Source of the DNA: Geopsychrobacter sp.
GTDB taxonomy: Bacteria; Desulfobacterota; Desulfuromonadia; Desulfuromonadales; Geopsychrobacteraceae
Direction: 5' to 3'
Length of the DNA stretch: 5,316 nt
Assembly: GCA_030620915.1 (NCBI GenBank)
Contig: JAUXIR010000150.1
Span: 1 to 5,316, forward strand
Below the pieces are notes generated by a model that made no database searches, was not told where the DNA came from, and worked only from the letters and a program-made list of their open reading frames with translations. Positions within the stretch are counted from its first letter, which is position 1; the number at the start of each line of letters is the position of its first letter. Positions 1 to 5,316 of this stretch are shown piece after piece. The translations under genes and the position numbers were made by a program.

Positions 1-43
1 ATTGGGAAATTTGAGAGAAAGGGCTGTAACTTCTTGAAAAAAT

Positions 44-47
44 AGGA
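44..47 (+). promoter_or_regulatory. Ribosome-binding site of kinase 1 (start-deciding)
   Basis: AGGA is the only clear Shine-Dalgarno-like tetramer before the first kinase. It lies 6 nt before a TTG at 54 and 12 nt before an ATG at 60, which are in the same frame two codons apart. The spacing favours TTG, the codon type favours ATG. The choice changes the protein by only two residues. Confidence 0.45.
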
Positions 48-59
48 TAAAAGTTGCGT

Positions 60-1562
60 ATGAGTCTTGCGAAGAAACTCTTTATATATACCGGTGGTGT
101 CCTATTGGTTCTGCTGATAGTCACCTTCGGGCTGTTGGAAAAGCGCCAGGCTGTGCTCTGGCAGGATCATCTGCAGGCCCAGCATCTTGCTGCGGCTCGT
201 TTTGCCACGCCTGAAATTTTGAAACATTTCCGTGGCGATTTCACCCAATTGTCACCGCGTAAACAGGGTGAGATGGTCCACCTGCTCGGTTTCAGTCATG
301 ATCTGATCCGCTTTTCGCTCCATTCTGTCAGCGGGCGTGCTCTGTTTGTTTCGGACCTTTTTCCCGGGTTCGATAACCAAGATCTGCCGGCTGATGCGAT
401 CTTCGAAGCCGACGAGCACGATTTGGCCTATCGGGTGTTGTCGGATCAACAGGGTCGTCGCGTTCTCGATGTCGCGGTTCCGGCGTTCAGCCCGGCGGGG
501 TCGCGCTTGTTAAGCGTACGTTTCTATTACTCATTCCGTACCGTTGATCAGCAACTGGCGGAGATGCATCAGGCTTTTTTAAGTATCGCTATCGGTGCCG
601 CCTTAGTCTCCTTGTTGCTAGCGGCCTTTGGCGCCAGGCGTCTGACCCGTCCTATCCAACAACTAACCGACGGTGCCAGAGCGATTACACGTGGTGAACT
701 TGAAACCCGTATCCCGATTCGTGGGGCCGATGAGTTGACCGTTCTGGCGGGTGCCTTTAACGAGATGGCCGGTAGTTTGAATTCGAGTCGAGAAGAATTA
801 ACCCGACGCAATGAGCAGTTGATCAATGCCAACGAAGAACTGCACCGAATCTACGAGCGATTGACCCGCGCCGAACGCCTGGCTGCCGTCGGTCAGGTTG
901 CCGCCGGTGTTTCACACGAAATCGACAACCCGGTTGGAATTATCCTCGGCTATGCCCAGCTTCTCCACCAAGATCTGGCGCCAGATGATATTCGGCGTGA
1001 AGATGTGCAGGCGATTATCGATGAATGTCTACGCTGTAAACGGATCACCGGCGGGCTGCTCGGTCTGTCACGCACCGGAGCTCGCCAGTGGGAACCGGTC
1101 GATCTACAGGAATTGATTGAAACGACCTGGGCATCATTACACCCGCAAAAGCTGTTTCGACAGATCGATTTCGACATGCAACTCGACGCAGATGTGCCAC
1201 GCCTGATCGGCGATGCCGATCGACTGCGTCAGGTGCTGGTCAATCTGCTGCTGAATGCGGTTCAGGCACTCGATGAACAGGGCTCAATCCATATCGGACT
1301 GAAGAATGCCGGCAATGGGGCGGTCATTGTTGTCGATGATGATGGCCCCGGCATTTCAATCACGCAGCGGGAGACGGTCTTCGATCCCTTCTTTTCAACC
1401 AAGGAGAGGGGGAAGGGGACAGGTCTTGGCCTGGCTATTTGTCGTAAGTTGATCGAAGAACATGGCGGCAGCATCGAGGCCCTCGATTCTCCCCTTGGTG
1501 GAGCACGTATGCGAATTTATCTGCCCTGTGATATAGAAGGGGAAATTACAGGGCAGGGTTAA
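60..1562 (+). CDS. Membrane sensor histidine kinase (HAMP-HisKA-HATPase)
   Basis: This is an inner-membrane two-component sensor kinase that should autophosphorylate on histidine and phosphorylate a response regulator not present here. Numbering is from the ATG at 60 (500 aa); a TTG at 54 would add two residues. Seen in order: a basic N-terminus and TM helix at about 7-26; a periplasmic domain of about 145 residues with no family I recognise; TM2 at about 172-190; HAMP at about 191-240, containing a P-I-Q-Q-L-T start and a D-E-L segment; a charged coiled coil at about 240-270; HisKA with phospho-acceptor His286 in HEIDNP; and the ATP-binding domain with N-box Asn399, G1 box DDDGPGI (426-432), F box FDPFFSTK (441-448) and G2 box GKGTGLGL (451-458). 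All catalytic motifs are intact, so it should be active. HEIDNP has Asp where Arg or Asn is usual. A CxxC (Cys323, Cys326) lies in the second HisKA helix. It has no PAS or receiver domain. The signal is unknown. Codon 15 of another upstream frame ends in TAG at 43-45, so a preceding gene may end just upstream, but this cannot be shown. Confidence 0.93.
   Translation: MSLAKKLFIYTGGVLLVLLIVTFGLLEKRQAVLWQDHLQAQHLAAARFATPEILKHFRGDFTQLSPRKQGEMVHLLGFSHDLIRFSLHSVSGRALFVSDLFPGFDNQDLPADAIFEADEHDLAYRVLSDQQGRRVLDVAVPAFSPAGSRLLSVRFYYSFRTVDQQLAEMHQAFLSIAIGAALVSLLLAAFGARRLTRPIQQLTDGARAITRGELETRIPIRGADELTVLAGAFNEMAGSLNSSREELTRRNEQLINANEELHRIYERLTRAERLAAVGQVAAGVSHEIDNPVGIILGYAQLLHQDLAPDDIRREDVQAIIDECLRCKRITGGLLGLSRTGARQWEPVDLQELIETTWASLHPQKLFRQIDFDMQLDADVPRLIGDADRLRQVLVNLLLNAVQALDEQGSIHIGLKNAGNGAVIVVDDDGPGISITQRETVFDPFFSTKERGKGTGLGLAICRKLIEEHGGSIEALDSPLGGARMRIYLPCDIEGEITGQG
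1520..1557 (+). repeat. Stem-loop at the 3' end of kinase 1
   Basis: A perfect 9-bp inverted repeat, CTGCCCTGT at 1521-1529 and ACAGGGCAG at 1548-1556, continues inward by a G-T wobble and two A-T pairs. This gives a 12-bp stem with a 12-nt loop (1533-1544); an outer T-G wobble is possible. It lies within the last codons of the kinase, ending just before the TAA. No T-run follows on either strand, so it is not a canonical intrinsic terminator. It could stabilise the 3' end of the mRNA or assist termination. That role is inference. Confidence 0.6.
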
Positions 1563-1569
1563 AAAGTCT

Positions 1570-1598
1570 TTGACATACAGGCATGCGATTTTTAGAAT
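1570..1598 (+). promoter_or_regulatory. Sigma-70-type promoter of the polyprenyl synthase
   Basis: The -35 box TTGACA (1570-1575) matches the consensus at 6 of 6 positions. A 17-bp spacer separates it from TAGAAT (1593-1598), which matches TATAAT at 5 of 6. Transcription would begin near 1605, leaving an A/T-rich leader of about 43 nt before the ATG at 1648. The spacer contains the palindrome GCATGC (1581-1586), which is too short to call an operator. The promoter starts 8 bp after the kinase 1 stop, so the synthase need not depend on kinase transcription. Confidence 0.8.
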
Positions 1599-1647
1599 GC
1601 ACGAAGCTTTCCCCCTAATAAAATAAAGAGATGGAAATATATTTGAG

Positions 1648-2616
1648 ATGGAGCGAGTTTCAGCCCTGATCCAGGGAGACATGCAGGCTGTCGAAGGTCG
1701 TTTTCGGGAGAATTTGACCTCTGATGTGCCCTTGATCGGGCAGGTGGGTGAGTACCTTCTAGCCAGTGGCGGGAAAAGAATCCGCCCGATGTTGTTGTTG
1801 TTGGCGGCCAGACTCTGTGATTACCGTGGTGATAATCATATCGAATTGGCTGGAGTCATCGAGTTTATTCATAGTGCAACCCTGTTGCATGATGATGTGG
1901 TCGACGGTGCTGAACTGCGGCGTGGAAACCGTTCAGCGAATGTGGTCTGGGGTAACGAGGCCTCAGTGCTGGTTGGCGATTTTCTGTTTGCCAAATCCTT
2001 TTCGGTTATGGTCGGATGCGAGAGCCTGAAAATATTACAGCTACTTTCCGATACCACGACTCAGATGGCCGAAGGAGAGGCCCAGCAGTTACTCAATACC
2101 GCAGATCTTGGGGTTGATGAAGAGCGTTATCTCAGGGTTATCCGCGACAAGACCGCGCTTTTAATTGCCGCTGCTTGCCAGGTCGGGGCCGTATTGGCAG
2201 AGGCCTCACCCCAACAGGAGGCGGCACTGCGGGAATTCGGGCTTGAGATCGGTACGGCCTTCCAGCTCATGGATGATGCTCTTGACTATGTTGCCGATCA
2301 GCAGGAATTTGGCAAAGCACGGGGCCATGACCTGGAAGAGGGCAAAATGACCCTGCCGCTGATCCGCGCCTATGCAGGGGCTGATGCGAGCGAACGGGCT
2401 GAAATAACAAAGATTATCGAACTCGAAGAATTAAGTGAGGTCGACTTTGAGCGGGTTTGTGCCCTGATTGAGAAGTATGATGGCATCGAATATACGCGCC
2501 TCTGCGCAATTGAACGGATCGAGTCGGCCAAGTCCCAGCTCAATATTTTCCCCGACAATGAGGTGCGCAGTGCCCTCTGTATTCTCGCCGACTATGTGGT
2601 GGCGCGAAACAAGTAA
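1648..2616 (+). CDS. ispB: Long-chain polyprenyl diphosphate synthase (octaprenyl type)
   Basis: This cytosolic trans-prenyltransferase condenses isopentenyl diphosphate onto an allylic diphosphate to build the long isoprenoid side chain of a respiratory quinone, probably menaquinone here. At 322 aa it is very close to the length of E. coli IspB, and its motifs fall at equivalent places. Seen: GGKRIRP (41-47), the first Asp-rich motif DDVVD (82-86) with RRG just after (91-93), Lys168-Thr169, the second Asp-rich motif DDALD (209-213) preceded by GTAFQLM, and a GKxxGxDLxEGKxTLPL-type block (222-238). Ala77, five residues before DDVVD, is small; in this family a small residue there permits long products, whereas aromatic residues shorten them. 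Exact chain length cannot be read from sequence. The ATG at 1648 is the first possible in-frame start after a stop at 1624-1626, and the N-terminus aligns with IspB. Its ribosome-binding site is weak: AAAGAG lies 17 nt upstream. An internal ATG (1681) has GGGAG too close to be preferred. The gene has its own promoter and terminator. Confidence 0.94.
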   Translation: MERVSALIQGDMQAVEGRFRENLTSDVPLIGQVGEYLLASGGKRIRPMLLLLAARLCDYRGDNHIELAGVIEFIHSATLLHDDVVDGAELRRGNRSANVVWGNEASVLVGDFLFAKSFSVMVGCESLKILQLLSDTTTQMAEGEAQQLLNTADLGVDEERYLRVIRDKTALLIAAACQVGAVLAEASPQQEAALREFGLEIGTAFQLMDDALDYVADQQEFGKARGHDLEEGKMTLPLIRAYAGADASERAEITKIIELEELSEVDFERVCALIEKYDGIEYTRLCAIERIESAKSQLNIFPDNEVRSALCILADYVVARNK

Positions 2617-2619
2617 GTC

Positions 2620-2632
2620 GAGTACCCTACTC
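2620..2632 (+). repeat. Small hairpin after the ispB stop
   Basis: GAGTA and TACTC form a perfect 5-bp stem around a CCC loop, starting 3 nt after the ispB stop codon and 14 nt before the main terminator stem. It could be part of the mRNA 3' structure. It is short enough to occur by chance, and no role is claimed. Confidence 0.3.
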
Positions 2633-2646
2633 ATATGCCCTTGACG

Positions 2647-2682
2647 AAGGCCGCACCTGTTGATTCTGGGGGCGGCTTTTTT
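2647..2682 (+). terminator. Rho-independent terminator after ispB
   Basis: GCCGC (2650-2654) pairs with GCGGC (2672-2676). The stem extends inward through CC/GG pairs past a bulged A at 2655, and outward by a G-T wobble and two A-T pairs at 2647-2649. Six consecutive T follow directly (2677-2682). A GC-rich stem with an immediate T-run is the classic intrinsic terminator. It ends the ispB transcript and lies only 19 bp before the kinase 2 start codon. Confidence 0.85.
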
Positions 2683-2692
2683 CGTATGACCC

Positions 2693-2696
2693 AGGA
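2693..2696 (+). promoter_or_regulatory. Ribosome-binding site of kinase 2
   Basis: AGGA sits 5 nt before the ATG at 2702 and supports that start. It lies between the terminator T-run and the start codon, so any transcript carrying it with a normal leader must begin at or upstream of the terminator. Confidence 0.65.
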
Positions 2697-2701
2697 ACCC
2701 G

Positions 2702-5212
2702 ATGTTCAAAATTAATCTGCACAAAAAAGTACTCGGCGCATTCCTGTTGCTATCTCTGGTGCCGCTGATGTTGTTGCTGGTCAATTCGCACCATAGCCTG
2801 CGGCTGGTCGAAACCTTGCTGCGACAACGGACGACCGAGGCTCTCGATGCCCAGGCGGCTCAAGCCTTGGAGTTGCGTGCCGAGATGGTCGCGCGCGAGG
2901 TTGCCGATTTCTTGCAGCAGGTAGAGGGGGATCTGAAGGACCTGGCGTTGATTGAGCCCGCTCAGGAATCCTATATCGATTTTTCATGGGGACATGCGCG
3001 TAGCGTCTGGTATCGTCGCGGCACCAATGATAATCCGATTGAAGTCAGGGAACGAATTCTGCTTTACCATGAAGTGAGCTTTATCGATCCCTCTGGCCAG
3101 GAAAGGGTCCGTATTGTCGCCGGTCGTCCTTCGATGAATCTGCGGAATGTCGCAAAGCCAGAAAACACCAGCTATAAAAGTGAAACCTATTTCCAGAAGG
3201 CCAGGCAGCTACGCAAGGGTGAAATCTCGGTCTCCCGTCTAAGTGGTTGGTATGTCAGTCGTGACGAACAGCTCCAGGGAGCCGAAACGCCTCTCGAGGC
3301 CGTGCAGGGAACGCCTTACCGCGGGGTCGTGCGGTTCGCAACGCCGGTCTACAAAGGCGACGAGTTGTCAGGGATCGTCGTTCTGTCCCTTGATCATCGT
3401 CACCTGATGGAATTCACCCAGCATATCTCTCCGACCAAAGACCGCTATGTGGCCTTTCCGTCCTATGCCAGTGGCAATTACGCCTTCATGTTTGATGATG
3501 AAGGCTGGATGATTACCCATCCAAAATCCTGTGATATCCGTGGTTATGATCCCGATGGACGTCTGGTGCCAGCCTATAGCCAGGAGACCGATTCCGCGAC
3601 GATTCAAGCCGGTCGCATCCCTTTTAATTTACTAAACGCTGGTTTTATTCATCAAAATTACCCGGTCGTTGCCGATGCAGTGCGCAATGGACGGCAAGGA
3701 GTTGTTGATATCACCAATGTTGGTGGATCACGTAAGATCATGGCTTATGCGCCGATTTTCTACGCTCAGGGTGATTTTAGGCGGTTTAATATCTTTGGTG
3801 GAATTACGATCGGCGCCGAAGTCGACAATTTCCATCAACCGGCCTTAACTACGGCAAGTTTGATCCGTAAAGAGATCACCAACTATTTAAGTGAATCCTG
3901 GTTGGTGATCTCAATAACCGTCATGTTCGTGATTTTGGCTGCCTATCGACTTTCGAGCAGTATCGTTGGCCCACTCATCTCTTTGACCGAAGGGACCCGC
4001 GAGATGGCCCGCGGAAACCTGGAGACCCGCGTTGAAGTCAGTTCCTACGATGAGGTCGGAATCCTGGCCGACTCGTTCAACCGAATGGCCAATGACCTGA
4101 GTTTGAGACAGCTGCGCCTGTTAAAGACCCTGAAGGCACTGCGTCGTTCACGCCAGGAGATTATCCGCGAACGCAACTTCAAGCATACGGTCGTCGAGAA
4201 CATTGAAACCGGCATTCTGACCTTTGACGAAAAGCGTCAGGTGACCTCATTGAACGGCCCGGCCTGTAAAATTCTGGGTATCAGTCAGCCGAGTGAAGCG
4301 ACGCCCTGGCATGAAATTTTGAACGGCTGGCCCGAATTTTACGCCGGACTCGAGCATGCCTTTACAACGGTTGACCCGCAGAACTGGGGAGACTATATCA
4401 CCCTTGAGCGTGATGACCGACGCTTGACCTATCGTCTGTCACTTTTCCCCTTGAGTTTCAGGCGCCAAGCCGGTTGGTTGTTGACCGTTGAGGATCTGAC
4501 CGAGCGCGTCAATATGCGCGAGCAGATGGCGCGCATGGACAGGCTGGCTTCTCTGGGACGCATGTCGGCCGGAATTGCCCATGAAATTCGCAATCCTTTG
4601 ACCGGGGTCAGTTTGCTGCTGGATGAACTGCATGATCGACTGCTTGGTCAGGAAGAGGATCAGTTGTTGATTCAAAAAGCACTCGGCGAGATGGAGCGTC
4701 TTGAACGATTGGTTGGTGAGCTCTTGCATTTTTCGGCGTCCAAACCGAGGTTGATTTCCGGTGATCTCGCTACTGTTATCGATGATTCGATATTTCTGGT
4801 ATGTAGACAATGTGAACGGCAAGGGATTGAAATCGTGCATCATTTTGATGTCGGCTTGCCCAAATTACTCATAGATCCCGATCGACTGAAACAGGTATTT
4901 CTGAACCTGTTCAGCAACGCCATCTACGCCATGCCGGAAGGGGGTCAGTTGAAGATTCTGGCGAGTCGCGTGCGTAAGGGTGTGCAGGTTACGGTTATCG
5001 ATAATGGTTGTGGCATTGAAGCGGAGAAGATTGGCTTGATATTCGAGCCTTTCTATACCAGTAAGGGGCGAGAAGGCACCGGCCTCGGCCTGTCGATTAG
5101 CCACAACATCCTCTCTGAACACAAAGGGTCGATCAGGGCTGAAAGCACCATCAATCAAGGAACTCGGGTCTTTCTGCTGTTGCCGGTTGAGGGCGACGAT
5201 GAAATAGGCTGA
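2702..5212 (+). CDS. Sensor histidine kinase with large periplasmic Cache-like domain and PAS
   Basis: An 836-aa inner-membrane sensor kinase. Seen in order: TM1 at about 11-28; a long helix at about 35-80; a periplasmic region to about residue 398 with two sequence lobes that resemble a double-Cache sensor. The distal lobe (about 120-236) ends in [19 protein letters not shown]. The proximal lobe (about 259-378) begins [16 protein letters not shown] and ends with [11 protein letters not shown]. Then come TM2 (about 399-415), HAMP (about 416-468), a coiled linker, PAS (about 490-600), HisKA with phospho-acceptor His627 in HEIRNP, and HATPase with N-box Asn739, G1 box DNGCGI (767-772), F box FEPFYTSK (781-788) and G2 box GTGLGLS (792-798). 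All catalytic motifs are intact. Cache domains usually bind small molecules such as organic acids or amino acids, but the ligand here is unknown. The HAMP-PAS-HisKA order resembles AtoS/NtrB-like kinases that often partner NtrC-type sigma-54 regulators; that pairing is inference, since no regulator is in the window. A CxxC (Cys701, Cys704) lies between HisKA and HATPase. No clear promoter of its own is visible. Confidence 0.94.
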   Translation: MFKINLHKKVLGAFLLLSLVPLMLLLVNSHHSLRLVETLLRQRTTEALDAQAAQALELRAEMVAREVADFLQQVEGDLKDLALIEPAQESYIDFSWGHARSVWYRRGTNDNPIEVRERILLYHEVSFIDPSGQERVRIVAGRPSMNLRNVAKPENTSYKSETYFQKARQLRKGEISVSRLSGWYVSRDEQLQGAETPLEAVQGTPYRGVVRFATPVYKGDELSGIVVLSLDHRHLMEFTQHISPTKDRYVAFPSYASGNYAFMFDDEGWMITHPKSCDIRGYDPDGRLVPAYSQETDSATIQAGRIPFNLLNAGFIHQNYPVVADAVRNGRQGVVDITNVGGSRKIMAYAPIFYAQGDFRRFNIFGGITIGAEVDNFHQPALTTASLIRKEITNYLSESWLVISITVMFVILAAYRLSSSIVGPLISLTEGTREMARGNLETRVEVSSYDEVGILADSFNRMANDLSLRQLRLLKTLKALRRSRQEIIRERNFKHTVVENIETGILTFDEKRQVTSLNGPACKILGISQPSEATPWHEILNGWPEFYAGLEHAFTTVDPQNWGDYITLERDDRRLTYRLSLFPLSFRRQAGWLLTVEDLTERVNMREQMARMDRLASLGRMSAGIAHEIRNPLTGVSLLLDELHDRLLGQEEDQLLIQKALGEMERLERLVGELLHFSASKPRLISGDLATVIDDSIFLVCRQCERQGIEIVHHFDVGLPKLLIDPDRLKQVFLNLFSNAIYAMPEGGQLKILASRVRKGVQVTVIDNGCGIEAEKIGLIFEPFYTSKGREGTGLGLSISHNILSEHKGSIRAESTINQGTRVFLLLPVEGDDEIG

Positions 5213-5316
5213 AAATCGCCAACGTTTCTCGGTTTTTATCCTCGCTGTCTGGTTTTACCTCATGCAAGCCAAGGGAAGTGGCCAAAAACCACCGTTTTGG
5301 CTTGCCATCTGTATAC
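5199..5316 (+). other. Candidate downstream reading frame with an early TAG
   Basis: GAGGG at 5189-5193 lies 5 nt before an ATG at 5199 that overlaps the kinase 2 end, which looks like a good initiation site. The frame reads Met-Lys-TAG (5205-5207), then stays open to the window edge. It encodes a hydrophobic run FSVFILAVWFYLM, an ATG at 5262, and a second hydrophobic stretch beginning PPFWLAICI. The ATG at 5262 has no Shine-Dalgarno-like sequence. All three plus-strand frames are open over 5213-5316, so openness alone proves nothing. It may be a real membrane-protein gene starting at 5262, a gene broken by a nonsense change, or chance. Confidence 0.2.
5264..5305 (+). repeat. Long imperfect hairpin downstream of kinase 2
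   Basis: GCAAGCCAA (5264-5272) pairs perfectly with TTGGCTTGC (5297-5305), with two G-T wobbles continuing inward. Beyond a small internal loop, GTGG (5278-5281) pairs with CCAC (5289-5292). A competing hairpin is possible between GCCAAAA (5281-5287) and TTTTGGC (5295-5301), with a 7-nt loop. No T-run follows before the window ends. It may be a transcription end signal for kinase 2, a leader element for the next gene, or a repeat-family palindrome. Confidence 0.5.

Noticed and set aside
2..30. Possible promoter for kinase 1 (TTGGGA, 17 bp, TGTAAC)
   Set aside because: Each box matches the consensus at only 4 of 6 positions, which is expected by chance in such sequence. TTGAGA at 11-16 is a better -35 but has no suitably spaced -10.
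1..45. Tail of an upstream gene ending at TAG 43-45
   Set aside because: The frame gives only 14 codons with no recognisable motif, and another frame is also open nearly as far, so it cannot be told from chance.
1018..1040. CxxC in kinase 1 as a haem-binding site
   Set aside because: It is followed by Lys, not His, and lies in a cytoplasmic helix, so it is not a c-type haem motif.
1631..1669. 12-codon ORF (ATG to TGA) overlapping the ispB start
   Set aside because: Purine-rich sequence touches its ATG without proper spacing, and it is too short to judge as a leader peptide.
2600..2616. Sigma-54-like -24 element (TGGCGCG) at the end of ispB
   Set aside because: The required GC of the -12 element is absent at the correct spacing.
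2431..2784. Minus-strand ORF of 117 codons across the ispB end and kinase 2 start
   Set aside because: It runs antisense to two well-supported genes and through the terminator, and has no recognisable motif.
4439..4843. Minus-strand ORF of 134 codons inside kinase 2
   Set aside because: It lies wholly antisense to the HisKA region and the start of the ATPase domain of an intact kinase and shows no protein family feature.

Overview
The window carries three complete plus-strand genes with little intergenic DNA: a membrane sensor histidine kinase (60-1562), a long-chain polyprenyl diphosphate synthase of the IspB type (1648-2616), and a second, larger sensor histidine kinase (2702-5212). No tRNA, rRNA, CRISPR array, insertion sequence or origin was seen. 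The mid-range GC, Gram-negative style kinases with big periplasmic sensor domains, and an IspB-type synthase that probably makes a menaquinone side chain fit a Desulfuromonadales/Geobacter-like bacterium. That placement rests on general resemblance only and is tentative.

Layout. Positions 1-59 are a short leader that may hold the tail of an upstream gene. Kinase 1 has two membrane helices, a periplasmic domain of about 145 residues, HAMP, a coiled coil, HisKA and HATPase. Its last codons form a strong 12-bp stem-loop. The 85-bp gap after it contains a near-consensus sigma-70 promoter (TTGACA, 17 bp, TAGAAT) that should drive the polyprenyl synthase independently of the kinase. The synthase is followed by a small hairpin and a convincing Rho-independent terminator whose T-run ends only 19 bp before the start of kinase 2. 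Kinase 2 has a periplasmic region of about 370 residues that looks like a double-Cache sensor, then HAMP, PAS, HisKA and HATPase. The last 104 bp hold a long imperfect hairpin and possibly the start of another reading frame.

How they work together. The two kinases should each sense an extracytoplasmic signal, autophosphorylate on a histidine and pass the phosphate to a response regulator. Neither regulator is in this window. The synthase is a housekeeping enzyme for the quinone side chain, and its own promoter and terminator suggest it sits between the kinases by chance. The region looks mostly ordinary. The points most worth checking are how kinase 2 is transcribed past the terminator, and the 3' end, where a well-placed ribosome-binding site and ATG are followed at once by an in-frame TAG.
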